A stretch of DNA of 64,000 nucleotides from Pseudomonas sp. UBA4194 (GCF_002379585.1 NZ_DFUE01000086.1:13682-77681); one strand, 5' to 3'; shown: positions 44,896 to 54,117, numbered from the stretch's first letter. Program-made: numbers and translations. The notes: generated from the letters alone by a model not told the origin.

Positions 44896-45414
44896 GTGCC
44901 GTCAGCCCATAGTGCCCATAGCCAGTTGGTCGGCTCGCTCTATCGCGACCATCGCAGCTGGCTGCTCGCCTGGCTTCGGCGCAGCGTGGCATGCCCTCAT
45001 CGGGCCGAAGACCTGAGCCAGGACACTTTCGTGCGCCTGCTGGGTCGGGCACCGGACGTCGCGCCACGGGAGCCGCGAGCATTTCTGCTGACCATCGCCA
45101 AGGGGCTGCTGTTCGATCATTTCCGTCGCGCCGCGCTGGAACAGGCCTACCTCAGTGAGCTGATGCGCCTGCCCGAAGACGAACAGCCTTGCCCGCAGTA
45201 CCAGCAGCTGATCCTGGAGGACCTCAAGGCCATCGATCGCTTGTTGGACAAGCTGTCATCGCGGGCGCGCATGGCGTTTCTGCTGAGCCGGCTGGATGGC
45301 CTGCCTCACGCGCAGATCGCCGAACAGCTTGGCGTGTCGGTGCCCCGGGTTCGCCAGTACCTGGCTCAGGGCATGCGCCAGTGCTATGTCGCCCTGTACG
45401 GGGAGCCCACATGA
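44896..45414 (+). CDS. FecI-like ECF sigma factor
   Basis: A 172-aa iron-starvation-type sigma factor. Region 2 shows HRAEDLSQDTFVRLL and PRAFLLTIAKGLLFDHFRR; region 4 ends with LPHAQIAEQLGVSVPRVRQYL. The start is GTG at 44896. It overlaps the fecR-like gene (ATGA) and is followed by a receptor with a signalling domain, the standard cell-surface signalling trio. It should transcribe the receptor gene when the siderophore binds. Confidence 0.93.
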   Translation: MPSAHSAHSQLVGSLYRDHRSWLLAWLRRSVACPHRAEDLSQDTFVRLLGRAPDVAPREPRAFLLTIAKGLLFDHFRRAALEQAYLSELMRLPEDEQPCPQYQQLILEDLKAIDRLLDKLSSRARMAFLLSRLDGLPHAQIAEQLGVSVPRVRQYLAQGMRQCYVALYGEPT

Positions 45415-46370
45415 ACCAGCCGGTTTCGGCACGGGTGCTCGATGCCGCCATTGCCTGGCAACTGTGCCTGGACGCCGGCGGCGGCAACGACGCCGAGCGC
45501 GCCGAGTTCGCCCGCTGGCACGCCGCCGACAGCGAGCATGCCCGCGCCTGGCTGCAACTGGGCACCCTGGACCAACGCTTCAGCTCGACCACCGGCCCCG
45601 CCCGCCAGGCCTTGCTCAAATCCCGTGAAGCCTTGAAGCAACGCCGCCGCAAGCTCGGCAGCGGGCTGGCCAGCGTTGCCCTGTTCATCGGCCTTGGGCT
45701 GTTTGCCGGCAACCGCTATCTGCCCGTGGCGTACTGGCTGGCGGACGAGCGCACCGCCACTGGCGAGCAACGCACGTTGCAACTGGGCGATGGCACCCTG
45801 ATCAGCCTCAACACCCACAGCGCAATCGACCTGCGCTACGACGCCCAGGAGCGCCGCGTGGTGCTGCGCGACGGCGAGATTCTGGTGCAGACCGGCCACC
45901 GCAACAACGACTCACGCCCGTTCATCGTCGAGACCGCCGACGGTGCCATGCGCGCCATCGGCACGCGTTTTCTGGTCAAGCGCGAAGCACACGGCACCCG
46001 CTTGAGCGTGCTGCAATCGGCGGTCGCCGCGCGGCCGGCCGGTGGCCTACGGGAAACGCTGCTGCAACAGGGCCAGCAGGTACTGCTGCAGCGCGAGGGA
46101 TTGGACGCGATCACCGCCCTCAAACCCGGCGCCGATGCCTGGACCCGCGGCATGCTGGTGGTAGACAACGCCCGCCTGGCAGACCTGGTGGCGGATTTGA
46201 ACCGGTATCGCAGCGGCCATCTGGGTGTCAGCCCCGAAGTGGCCGACCTGCGCATTACCGGCAGTTTTCCCTTGCACGATACCGACCTGGCGCTCCAGAC
46301 GCTGCTGCCTACCCTGCCCATCCGTATCGAACAGCGCACAGCCTGGTGGCTGACCCTCAAACCCCGATAA
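45411..46370 (+). CDS. FecR-like anti-sigma regulator
   Basis: A 319-aa inner-membrane protein: cytosolic DUF4880 domain (residues 6-75, with FARWHAADSEHARAW), a transmembrane helix at about 83-103 and a periplasmic FecR domain (GEQRTLQLGDGTLISLNTHSA onwards). It passes the signal from the receptor to the sigma factor. The C-terminus contains an STN-like stretch (LPIRIEQRTAWWLTLKPR). It overlaps the sigma gene by 4 nt. Confidence 0.93.
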   Translation: MNQPVSARVLDAAIAWQLCLDAGGGNDAERAEFARWHAADSEHARAWLQLGTLDQRFSSTTGPARQALLKSREALKQRRRKLGSGLASVALFIGLGLFAGNRYLPVAYWLADERTATGEQRTLQLGDGTLISLNTHSAIDLRYDAQERRVVLRDGEILVQTGHRNNDSRPFIVETADGAMRAIGTRFLVKREAHGTRLSVLQSAVAARPAGGLRETLLQQGQQVLLQREGLDAITALKPGADAWTRGMLVVDNARLADLVADLNRYRSGHLGVSPEVADLRITGSFPLHDTDLALQTLLPTLPIRIEQRTAWWLTLKPR

Positions 46371-46388
46371 CGGCTCACACAGCCCCCA

Positions 46389-46413
46389 GTAGGAGCGGCC
46401 TAAAGCCGCGAAG
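46389..46413. repeat. Single REP-like element (family B variant)
   Basis: GTAGGAGCGGCCTAAAGCCG followed by CGAAG. A lone copy with an altered centre, in the 149-nt gap between the anti-sigma gene and the receptor gene. No clear ECF-type promoter was identified in the remaining gap. Confidence 0.6.
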
Positions 46414-46519
46414 CCGCCAGCCCAGCAAACAGAAAGATTTTTTCTGCCCATCCCTATCACTTTCTCGATCTCGTCCGGCATACAGGCAATCAGCACCATT
46501 CCCCTCAGGAGCCGCCGCC

Positions 46520-48958
46520 ATGTCCCGCTCGCTAGACGCTTTGCTTCGCCCCAGTCTGATGGCTGCAGCCATCGCCCTGGCCCTCCCGTTGACCAGCCCG
46601 CTGCTGCACGCCGCCGAGCAAACCAGCGGCGCGCGCAGCTACAACCTGCCTGCGGGCCCTCTGGCTGGCACGCTGAACCAGATCGCCAGTCAGGCCGGGC
46701 TGGCCATGGCCCTGGACCCTTCGCTGGCCGCGGGTAAAACCAGCGCGCCCGTGCAAGGCCAGTATGACGCCCAAGGCGCCCTGCAAGCCGCGTTGCGCGG
46801 GACCGGCTTGCAACTGCAACGCAGCAGCGCCGGGACGTTCACCCTGGTTGCCGTACCCGAAGGGACGGTGGCGCTGCCGGTGACGGATATCAATGCCGCA
46901 TCAGGCGGCGTGGAGTCGGCGTGGGGAGCGGTGGACGGGTACGCAGCCAAGCGTACGGCGGCGGGCACCAAGACCGACACAGCGCTGGCGGAAGTGCCCC
47001 GCTCGATCTCGGTGGCCACCCGTGAGCAGATGCAGGACCGGGCGGTGCAGAACCTGGACGACGCCGTGCGCTACATGCCCGGCGTGGTCGCCAGCAGCTA
47101 CGGCAGTGACAGCCGCGCCGAGTGGCTGAAAGTACGTGGCTTCGAACCGACCCAGTTCCAGGATGGCCTGCCGTTGCCCAAGGGCTCCTACACCATGCCC
47201 AAGGCGGAAACCTGGAACCTGGAGCGCGTCGCCCTGTTGCGCGGCCCGGCATCGTCGGTCTATGGGCAAACACCCCCGGGTGGCTTGCTGGATCTGGTCA
47301 GCAAACGCCCGCAAGACGTCACCGCTCACGAAATCCAGGCGCAGACCGGTAGCTACAATCGCAAGCAGCTGAGCTTCGACAGCACGGGCCGGATTGACGA
47401 CGAAGGTGAATTTCTCTACCGCGTCAGTGGTGTGGTGCGTGACAGCGGCACCGGTATCGAACACGTCGATGACAAACGCTACAACATCGCGCCGAGCCTG
47501 ACCTGGAACATCGACACCGACACCAAACTGACCTTCCTGTCGCAATTCACCCGCGACGATACCGGCATCACCAGCCAGTTCCTGCCCCTGCAAGGCACCC
47601 GACTGGCCACACCGGCCGGGGAAGTGAAATACCACAAGAACCTGGGCGATCCAGAGTGGGAGTTCTACGACAAGACGTACTATGCGCTGGGTTATGCGTT
47701 CGAGCATCGTTTCAATGACGTGTGGCAGTTCCGCCAGAACCTGCGCTATACCAAGAGCGATCTGTCGTTCCAGGGCATCACTGCAGGTGGCAACGCTAGC
47801 TCCGTCGCTGCGGACGGCACCCTGGACCGGGGCGCGAACGTGGTCAACGAAGACATCAGTCAGTTCGCCATGGACAACAACTTCCAGGCAGATTTCGACA
47901 CCGGTTCGGTCAGCCACACCCTGCTGATTGGCCTGGACCACCAGCGGGTGAACACCAATTACAAATGGCTGTTCGGTGCAGCCCCGCAAAGCAACATCAT
48001 CAATCCCGTGTACGGCCAGGACTTCAGCAACGTGCCGTATTTTGCCTACAACGATTACAACCAGAAGCTGCGCGATACCGGGCTGTATATCCAGGACCAG
48101 ATGGCTCTGGACAACTGGCGCCTCACCCTGGGTGGCCGGGAAGACTGGCTGCACGTCGACTCCACCTTCTATAACGCCAATGGCGTGAAAGCCACCCGTC
48201 GCGACAATGCCTTCACCGGCAACGCTGCATTGAGCTACGTGTTCGAGTCGGGTTTCACTCCGTACATCTCCTATGCCGAGTCGTTCCAGCCGGAAGCCGG
48301 GGGTAACAATGGCGCGGCCTTCAAACCCAGCACGGGCGAGCAGTACGAAGTGGGCCTCAAATATCAGCCGCCCGGCACCGAGATGCTGTTCACCGCGGCC
48401 GCGTACGACCTGACCCGCGAAAACGTGGTCACCACCAACAGCCAGTTCGTCAGCACGGCGGTGGGCGAAGTGCAGGTACGAGGCTTCGAGCTGGAAGCGG
48501 TCGGCAACGTCAACGAGAACCTCAAATTGACGGCTGCCTATACCTACGCCAACAGCAAGATGACCAAGACCACCAACAGCTTCGACAAGAACCGCCCGTT
48601 GCCGCTGACGCCGGAAAACGCGGCGTCTGCCTGGGCGGACTACACCTGGCATAACGGCCTGCTGGACGGCTTCGGCATCGGCTTCGGGGTGCGCTACATC
48701 GGCGAGACCGATAACATCGCCGCCGGCAGCGTTGGCTTCGTGCGTGACAAGTCCGACGGCCATAGCAGCGACTACACCCTGTATGACGCCGCGGTTCATT
48801 ACGACCTGGGCCGCCTGGACAATGCGCTCAAGGGCGCCAGCGTGTCGGTCAACGCCAGCAACGTCTTCGACAAGGAATTCATTTCCACTTGCGACGGCTT
48901 CTATTGCTACTACGGCGACCGCCGCACTGTATTGGCCAGCGTCAACTACAAGTGGTAA
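46520..48958 (+). CDS. TonB-dependent siderophore receptor with signalling domain
   Basis: An 812-aa receptor. The signal peptide ends near LLHAAEQ. An STN (secretin/TonB N-terminal) signalling domain covers about residues 38-110 (YNLPAGPLAGTLNQIASQAG). A plug (VPRSISVATREQMQDRAV, LRGPASSVYGQTPPGGLLDL) and a barrel ending in LASVNYKW follow. Such receptors signal through FecR/FecI-type partners, which are encoded just upstream. The pattern resembles hydroxamate receptors such as those for ferrioxamine, but the ligand cannot be fixed. AGGAG precedes the ATG by 8 nt. Confidence 0.93.
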   Translation: MSRSLDALLRPSLMAAAIALALPLTSPLLHAAEQTSGARSYNLPAGPLAGTLNQIASQAGLAMALDPSLAAGKTSAPVQGQYDAQGALQAALRGTGLQLQRSSAGTFTLVAVPEGTVALPVTDINAASGGVESAWGAVDGYAAKRTAAGTKTDTALAEVPRSISVATREQMQDRAVQNLDDAVRYMPGVVASSYGSDSRAEWLKVRGFEPTQFQDGLPLPKGSYTMPKAETWNLERVALLRGPASSVYGQTPPGGLLDLVSKRPQDVTAHEIQAQTGSYNRKQLSFDSTGRIDDEGEFLYRVSGVVRDSGTGIEHVDDKRYNIAPSLTWNIDTDTKLTFLSQFTRDDTGITSQFLPLQGTRLATPAGEVKYHKNLGDPEWEFYDKTYYALGYAFEHRFNDVWQFRQNLRYTKSDLSFQGITAGGNASSVAADGTLDRGANVVNEDISQFAMDNNFQADFDTGSVSHTLLIGLDHQRVNTNYKWLFGAAPQSNIINPVYGQDFSNVPYFAYNDYNQKLRDTGLYIQDQMALDNWRLTLGGREDWLHVDSTFYNANGVKATRRDNAFTGNAALSYVFESGFTPYISYAESFQPEAGGNNGAAFKPSTGEQYEVGLKYQPPGTEMLFTAAAYDLTRENVVTTNSQFVSTAVGEVQVRGFELEAVGNVNENLKLTAAYTYANSKMTKTTNSFDKNRPLPLTPENAASAWADYTWHNGLLDGFGIGFGVRYIGETDNIAAGSVGFVRDKSDGHSSDYTLYDAAVHYDLGRLDNALKGASVSVNASNVFDKEFISTCDGFYCYYGDRRTVLASVNYKW

Positions 48959-48983
48959 CGTCCTGACGCATCACGCCCCATGA

Positions 48984-49016
48984 CCCAGCCGTCCCCGCGT
49001 GGACGGCTGGGTTCTT
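48984..49016 (+). terminator. Terminator-like hairpin between receptor and PepSY genes
   Basis: CCCAGCCGTCC and GGACGGCTGGG form a perfect 11-bp stem with a 6-nt loop, followed by TTCTTTCT. It could end the receptor message or limit expression of the next gene, which starts 16 nt later. Confidence 0.82.
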
Positions 49017-49031
49017 TCTGCAGGCCCTGAA

Positions 49032-50156
49032 ATGAAAAGCACCACCATCCGCCGCTGGTCCTTCATCCACACCTGGACCAGCCTGATCTGTACCCTGTTT
49101 CTGCTGATGCTCGCCATTACCGGCCTGCCGCTGGTGTTCCATCACGAGATCGAACACCTGCTGGGCGACGAGCCGCAGTTCCGCAAAATGCCCGCCGATA
49201 CCCCGCAACTGGACCTGCAGCAACTGGTTCAGGCAGCCCAGGCGCACCGTCCCGACGAGGTGGTGCAGTACTTCGGCTGGGATGAAGACGACCCTCGGGG
49301 CGTATTCGCGATCACCGCCGCCACGGCCGACACCGATCCCAACCTGTCACACACGTTCATGCTCGACAACCGCACCGGCGAAGCCATGGAAGTGCCTTCG
49401 GCCAACGGCGGCTTCATGATGGTCATGCTGCGCCTGCACGTGGACATGTATGCCGGGCTGCCGGGCAAGCTGTTGCTGGCGTTCATGGGCCTGCTGTTCG
49501 TGCTGGCCATCGTTTCCGGCGTGGTGCTGTACTCGCCGTTCATGCGCAAGCTCAAGTTCGGCACGGTGCGCAACCAGAAATCCACCCGTACTCGCTGGCT
49601 CGACCTGCACAACCTGATCGGTGTGGTCACGCTGACCTGGGCCTTGGTGGTGGGGGTGACCGGGGTGATCAGCGCCTGCGCCGACCTGCTCATCAGTGCC
49701 TGGCGCGCGGAAAGCCTCACTGCGCTGATCGAGCCCTATCGCGACGCCCCGCCGCTCCAGCAACTGGCACCTGCCACCCGCCTGCTGGACATTGCCCACG
49801 GCGCCGCGCCCGGCATGACGCCGGACTTCATCGCGTTCCCCGGTACGCGCTTTTCCAGCGAACACCACTACGCGGTGTTCATGAAAGGCGGCACGCACCT
49901 GACCTCGCACCTGCTGACGCCGGTGCTGATCGACGCCACCACGCTGGACGTCACTGCAGTGGTCGAACGGCCCTGGTACATGGATGCCATGGGCCTGTCG
50001 CAGCCCCTGCACTTCGGCGACTACGGCGGCATGCCGATGAAGATTCTGTGGGCAGCGCTGGATGTGCTGACCATCATCGTGCTGGGCAGTGGCGTGTATC
50101 TCTGGTGGGTCCGCCGCCGCGCCGCCAGAGCCGCCGCGGTGGAGGCCACAGCGTGA
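49032..50156 (+). CDS. PepSY-associated transmembrane protein
   Basis: A 374-aa inner-membrane protein with four hydrophobic helices (about residues 14-36, 140-165, 190-215 and 335-355) and PepSY-type segments between them. Proteins of this type (FoxB/FegA-linked, PiuB) lie next to siderophore receptors and are thought to reduce iron or process the siderophore in the periplasm. The conserved histidines in FIHTWTSLI and RLHVDMYAG could bind heme. It follows the receptor and overlaps a small membrane-protein gene (GTGA). Confidence 0.88.
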   Translation: MKSTTIRRWSFIHTWTSLICTLFLLMLAITGLPLVFHHEIEHLLGDEPQFRKMPADTPQLDLQQLVQAAQAHRPDEVVQYFGWDEDDPRGVFAITAATADTDPNLSHTFMLDNRTGEAMEVPSANGGFMMVMLRLHVDMYAGLPGKLLLAFMGLLFVLAIVSGVVLYSPFMRKLKFGTVRNQKSTRTRWLDLHNLIGVVTLTWALVVGVTGVISACADLLISAWRAESLTALIEPYRDAPPLQQLAPATRLLDIAHGAAPGMTPDFIAFPGTRFSSEHHYAVFMKGGTHLTSHLLTPVLIDATTLDVTAVVERPWYMDAMGLSQPLHFGDYGGMPMKILWAALDVLTIIVLGSGVYLWWVRRRAARAAAVEATA

Positions 50157-50332
50157 CGAGAAGAAAGCACTCGACGTTCTGGCCGGTATTCGCCATTCCG
50201 CTGGTGATCGGGGTAATCGGCGGCGCTGGATTGTTCGCCGCCTTGCTGGGAGACGGCTGGTGGGATGCATTGTCCTGGCTGGGCCTGGGCATTCCTGCGC
50301 TGCTAAGCGCACACGCCCTCACCCGCCGCTAA
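50153..50332 (+). CDS. Small membrane protein linked to PepSY protein
   Basis: A 59-aa protein with two hydrophobic segments (FWPVFAIPLVIGVIGGAGLFAALL and LSWLGLGIPALLSAHAL are the regions). GTG at 50153 overlaps the PepSY stop, so translation is coupled. Small two-helix partners of this type follow PepSY genes in other Pseudomonas iron loci. The function is unknown; it may stabilise the membrane protein. Confidence 0.75.
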   Translation: MTRRKHSTFWPVFAIPLVIGVIGGAGLFAALLGDGWWDALSWLGLGIPALLSAHALTRR

Positions 50333-50338
50333 TCCCAC

Positions 50339-50426
50339 TGTAGCAGCGGCGTAAGCCGCGTCCTCTGCATCACACGTTTGCGAGAGGAGATTATTGGGGC
50401 GTGACGCGGCTTACGCCGCTGCTACA
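50339..50426. repeat. Inverted pair of REP-like elements (family C)
   Basis: Copies at 50339-50362 and 50403-50426 with a 40-nt spacer, between two convergent genes. They probably act as a two-way transcript end. Confidence 0.88.
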
Positions 50427-50438
50427 GGTGGAAGGGGT

Positions 50439-50945
50439 TCAGCAATCGGGCTTGTCGGCTACGAAACGCCGGGCGGGGTTTACCGCAGCCTTGAATTCGC
50501 GCAGACCCTTGGCGCCGATCAGCAGGGGGTAGTTGAAGCTGCTGCGGTCTACCAGGTTGACCTCGATGGTGCGCTTGACGTCGCCCAGGCACAGTTCCAG
50601 ATCGACCACGGGGCGTTTGGCGACGTTGACGGTTTCGCCCTCGTCATCCTCTTCGTCGGCACGGCTCTTGATCTTGCTCATGCGCGACACTTTGTGTTCG
50701 TAGACCTTGTTGTCGGCGTCCTTGGTGGCCAGGCGAAAGCGTACCCAATCGTCACCGTCGCGGGTGAAAGTCTGGATGTCCTTGGCCGACAGCGAAGCGG
50801 TCAGGGCGCCGGTGTCCATCTTGGCCTTGAAGGTCTGACCACCGATCTCGGGCAGCTTGATGTATTCGTAGCGCCCGTACAGCGTGGGCTCGGCGGCCAA
50901 CGCAGGCAGGGCCAGAAAGGACAACAGAGCAAGTACGTTCTTCAC
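50439..50945 (-). CDS. Retropepsin-like protease of the RimB / Zn_protease (PF05618) family
   Basis: A 168-aa exported protein with signal peptide MKNVLALLSFLALPALAAE and the aspartyl motif KMDTGALTASLSA (Asp44). The family was first called ATP-dependent zinc protease but has the retropepsin fold; cytosolic relatives such as RimB trim glutamate tails, while this one has a signal peptide. A highly acidic loop (RADEEDDEGE) lies in the middle. GTG at 50945 has AAGGA 7 nt upstream and begins the signal peptide; an ATG at 50993 adds 16 non-signal residues. Confidence 0.85.
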   Translation of the reverse strand: MKNVLALLSFLALPALAAEPTLYGRYEYIKLPEIGGQTFKAKMDTGALTASLSAKDIQTFTRDGDDWVRFRLATKDADNKVYEHKVSRMSKIKSRADEEDDEGETVNVAKRPVVDLELCLGDVKRTIEVNLVDRSSFNYPLLIGAKGLREFKAAVNPARRFVADKPDC

Positions 50946-51088
50946 GTAGGGTTCCTTGGCGGTAGTGGGCAGTGGCCCAGCATAACCAAACAAAAGTGAA
51001 ACATTTGTTGACGAAACCGCCCGACGGAATTGGTTACCGATGCGCTTGTGCTTATCATTGCCGGCCTCATGAAACCTAGAGTTTACCT

Positions 51089-51979
51089 ATGCGTCGCCTG
51101 CTTACCGGCTGTCTGGCCACTGCCCTGCTGCTGCTCAATACCTTGGTGCTGATCTGCCCCTTGCTGCTGTGCGGCGTGGCCAAGCTGGCACTGCGCGGAC
51201 GCGCGCGCGACCGCGCTTCGGCGGCCGTGATGTGGTTCGCTGAAACCTGGTCGGAGATCGACAAGCGCATCTTCGCCCTGTGCACCCGGACCCAATGGGA
51301 CATCCGCGGCGCTCAAGACCTGCATCCGAGCACGTCCTACCTGGTGGTTGGCAACCATCAATCGTGGATCGACATCGCGGCATTGATCCAGGCGCTGAAC
51401 CGGCGCGCCCCGTTCTTCAAATTCTTCCTCAAGAAAGAGCTGATATGGGTGCCGCTGCTGGGACTGGCCTGGTGGGCCCTGGACTATCCCTTCATGAAGC
51501 GCTACACCAAGGCGTTTCTGGAGAAGAATCCGCACCTCAAGGGCCAGGATCTCGAAATCACCAAGGCCGCGTGCGAACTCTACAAGCGCCAGCCGGTGAC
51601 CATCGTCAATTATCTGGAAGGCACGCGGTTCACTCAGGCCAAGCATGCGCAACAGGCGTCGCCGTTCACCTACCTGCTCAAGCCCAAGGCCGGTGGCGTG
51701 GCGTTCGTGCTGGCGGCCATGGGGCCGCAGCTGGACCGATTGCTGGACGTCACGGTGGTGTATCCGGGGGAGCGGATTCCGGGGTTCTGGAATTTGCTGT
51801 GCGGGGATGTGCCCAGGGTGATCGTCGACATCCGTTCGCGCACCATCGATCAAGAGTTGATCAACGGCGATTACGAGAATGACCCGGCGTTTCGGCTCAA
51901 GGTCCAGCACTGGGTGAACCAGCTCTGGACCGAGAAAGATCAGTTGATCGGCACGTTGCGCGCCGAAATCAATCGCTGA
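51089..51979 (+). CDS. PlsC-type acyltransferase (YihG-like)
   Basis: A 296-aa membrane-bound acyltransferase with an N-terminal hydrophobic segment (residues 9-34). The HX4D motif is GNHQSWID (His90, Asp95), and the acceptor motif is NYLEGTRFT. The length and the paired FFKFFLKKELIWVPLLG segment are typical of YihG/LPLAT proteins, which place acyl chains on lysophospholipid. Its stop codon directly touches the stop of the convergent DUF2780 gene. Confidence 0.9.
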   Translation: MRRLLTGCLATALLLLNTLVLICPLLLCGVAKLALRGRARDRASAAVMWFAETWSEIDKRIFALCTRTQWDIRGAQDLHPSTSYLVVGNHQSWIDIAALIQALNRRAPFFKFFLKKELIWVPLLGLAWWALDYPFMKRYTKAFLEKNPHLKGQDLEITKAACELYKRQPVTIVNYLEGTRFTQAKHAQQASPFTYLLKPKAGGVAFVLAAMGPQLDRLLDVTVVYPGERIPGFWNLLCGDVPRVIVDIRSRTIDQELINGDYENDPAFRLKVQHWVNQLWTEKDQLIGTLRAEINR

Positions 51980-52552
51980 TCAACTGCCAGTGGCACCCCA
52001 GATGCTGCCCAGGCTCTGCAGCAGCGGGCCGCCGACGCCCTGCTGACCCAGGTACTGGAGAATGACCGGGGCGAATTGGCCGACCATGCCGCTGTCCATG
52101 CCCAGGGCACTGAAGGCGTTGTTCATGTCGCTGGTGGTCTTGACGTCGCCCAGGGCGTTGTTCAGGGCATTGACGTTTTTCTGATCGGACTTGCCCAGCA
52201 GGCCGCTGAGGCCGCTCAGGCCACCCAGGGCGTTGTTGCCGGAGAGCTTGTCGATGCCGGGCACGGACTTGCTCAGCTGCGAGTAGTCGGTGCTGCTGAG
52301 CTGGTTCTTGGCCAGACCGAGCATGGCGCCCGTACCGCCGATGGCTTGGGTGGGGGTGATGTTCAGGGTCGAACCCAAGGTGTTGAGCAGACCGGCGGCT
52401 TCCGGCGCGGCAGCGACGGCGGCGTTGTTGCCCTGTTTGCCGTTCTGCAGGGTGGAGGCGGCATTGACCGCGTCGTTCAGATTGAAGGCGAAGGCCGGGC
52501 TGGCGGCAACGGCCATCAGGGAGGCCAGGGCCATGGCGCGGGAGATGTTCAT
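51980..52552 (-). CDS. DUF2780 exported protein
   Basis: A 190-aa protein with signal peptide MNISRAMALASLMAVAASPAFA and a low-complexity body rich in Gly, Leu, Asn and Ser (NNALGGLSGLSGLLGKS). The C-terminal half (DMNNAFSALGMDSGMVGQFA, VILQYLGQQGVGGPLLQSL) is the DUF2780/VcgC-VcgE domain, whose function is unknown. Its 3' end abuts the acyltransferase gene with no spacer. Confidence 0.87.
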   Translation of the reverse strand: MNISRAMALASLMAVAASPAFAFNLNDAVNAASTLQNGKQGNNAAVAAAPEAAGLLNTLGSTLNITPTQAIGGTGAMLGLAKNQLSSTDYSQLSKSVPGIDKLSGNNALGGLSGLSGLLGKSDQKNVNALNNALGDVKTTSDMNNAFSALGMDSGMVGQFAPVILQYLGQQGVGGPLLQSLGSIWGATGS

Positions 52553-52671
52553 TGTGCAGCAACCTCTGGGGACGTGAAGGCGAACCGTCGTTGGACGGGA
52601 GTGGGCCTATTATGTTCCTTGAGGGTGAAAATTGTGTCGTCGGGGGAGATGGCGGTGATTGGGGGGGCGCC

Positions 52672-52719
52672 TTCGCGGCTGTACGCCGCCCCCCTGTAGG
52701 AGCGGCGTGCAGCCGCGAA
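52672..52719. repeat. Inverted pair of REP elements (family B)
   Basis: Two copies, 52672-52694 and 52695-52719, directly abut in opposite orientation (TTCGCGGCTGTACGCCGC then GTAGGAGCGGCGTGCAGCCG). They lie 15 nt after the end of fdhA. Confidence 0.88.
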
Positions 52720-52733
52720 GGCGTCGGGCCTGC

Positions 52734-53933
52734 TTACGCTGCGCTGAAGAGTTTGTGCGGGTCGATGACGAATTTCTTCGGTACGCCGGCATCGAACTCG
52801 CCATAGCCGCGAGGGGCTTCGTCCAGCGAGATGACTTCCACACCCACCACGTCGGCGATCTTGATGCGGTCCCACATGATCGCCTGCATCAACTGCCGGT
52901 TGTACTTCATCACCGGCGTCTGCCCGGTGTGGAAGCTGTGGGATTTGGCCCAGCCCAGGCCGAAGCGAATGCTCAGGCTACCCATCTTCGCCGCCGCGTC
53001 CACGGCACCTGGGTCCTCGGTCACGTAAAGGCCGGGAATGCCGATCTTGCCGGCCACGCGGACCACGCCCATCAACGAGTTGAGTACCGTGGCGGGCGCT
53101 TCGGCCTTGGCGCCGGCATGGCCGTGGCCACGGGCTTCGAAACCTACCGCATCCACGGCGCAGTCCACTTCCGGTTCGCCCAGCAAGGCGGCGATCTGCT
53201 CGTGCAGTGGGGTGTCCTGAGACAGATCGGCGATCTCGAACCCCTGAGCCTTGGCGTGGGCCAGGCGCACGGGGTTGACGTCACCGATGATCACCACCGC
53301 CGCGCCCAGCAGGCGTGCGGAAGCCGCCGCGGCCAGGCCCACAGGACCGGCACCGGCCACATACACCGTGCTGCCCGGACCGACGCCGGCGGTCACCGCA
53401 CCGTGATAGCCGGTCGGCAGGATGTCCGACAGGCAGGTCAGATCACGGATTTTTTCCATGGCCGCGTCGCGGTCCGGCAGCTTGAGCAGGTTGAAATCGG
53501 CGTACGGCACCAGCACGAACTCGGCCTGGCCGCCGACCCAGTCGCCCATGTCGACGTAGCCGTAGGCACCGCCCGCCCTGGCCGGGTTGACGGTCAGGCA
53601 CACGCCGGTGTGCTGCTCCTTGCAGGAGCGGCAACGGCCGCAGGCGACGTTGAAGGGCACCGAGACCAGGTCGCCGACCTCCAGGTGCTCGACGTCACGC
53701 CCGGCTTCGATGACTTCGCCGGTGATTTCGTGACCCAGTACCAGGCCGACCTGGGCAGTGGTGCGACCGCGAACCATGTGCTGGTCCGAGCCGCAGATGT
53801 TGGTGGACACGACTCGCAGGATCACACCGTGTTCGATGCGCTTGCCCCGCGGGTCCTGCATTTTGGGGAAATCGATATTCTGCACTTCGACTTTGCCGGA
53901 GCCCAGGTATACCACTCCACGATTACCAGACAT
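52734..53933 (-). CDS. fdhA: Formaldehyde dehydrogenase, glutathione-independent
   Basis: A 399-aa zinc alcohol-dehydrogenase-family enzyme that oxidises formaldehyde to formate with NAD tightly bound. Catalytic zinc ligands are Cys47 (NICGSDQHM) and His68 (LVLGHEITGE); the structural zinc cluster is CGRCRSCKEQHTGVC. The length and start MSGNRGVVYLGSGKVEV match the known P. putida enzyme. It lies downstream of purU and the sox operon, where sarcosine oxidation can release formaldehyde. Confidence 0.96.
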   Translation of the reverse strand: MSGNRGVVYLGSGKVEVQNIDFPKMQDPRGKRIEHGVILRVVSTNICGSDQHMVRGRTTAQVGLVLGHEITGEVIEAGRDVEHLEVGDLVSVPFNVACGRCRSCKEQHTGVCLTVNPARAGGAYGYVDMGDWVGGQAEFVLVPYADFNLLKLPDRDAAMEKIRDLTCLSDILPTGYHGAVTAGVGPGSTVYVAGAGPVGLAAAASARLLGAAVVIIGDVNPVRLAHAKAQGFEIADLSQDTPLHEQIAALLGEPEVDCAVDAVGFEARGHGHAGAKAEAPATVLNSLMGVVRVAGKIGIPGLYVTEDPGAVDAAAKMGSLSIRFGLGWAKSHSFHTGQTPVMKYNRQLMQAIMWDRIKIADVVGVEVISLDEAPRGYGEFDAGVPKKFVIDPHKLFSAA

Positions 53934-54011
53934 GCTTTCACCTCGCTGAATTGTTGTTGTCGAGCTTGGGTGTTGCTTGCTGCTTTGAATCTTGGATGTT
54001 CAGTGATGCCG

Positions 54012-54067
54012 GACGCGGCTCACGCCGCTGCTACACCCACTCCTGTAGCAGCGGCGTAAGCCGCGTC
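54012..54067. repeat. Inverted pair of REP-like elements (family C)
   Basis: Copies at 54012-54035 and 54044-54067 with an 8-nt spacer, forming a compact hairpin between purU and fdhA. It may end purU transcription, so fdhA probably has its own promoter in the remaining 78 nt. Confidence 0.88.
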
Positions 54068-54117
54068 CGGTATCATGCGCCCGTACCACCGGCATCAGCC
54101 GCTTCCAATGTCATGCC

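Noticed and set aside
46414..46519. FecI-type promoter before the siderophore receptor
   Set aside because: Some A/T-rich and CGT-like pieces exist, but no spacing matches a known ECF promoter clearly enough.
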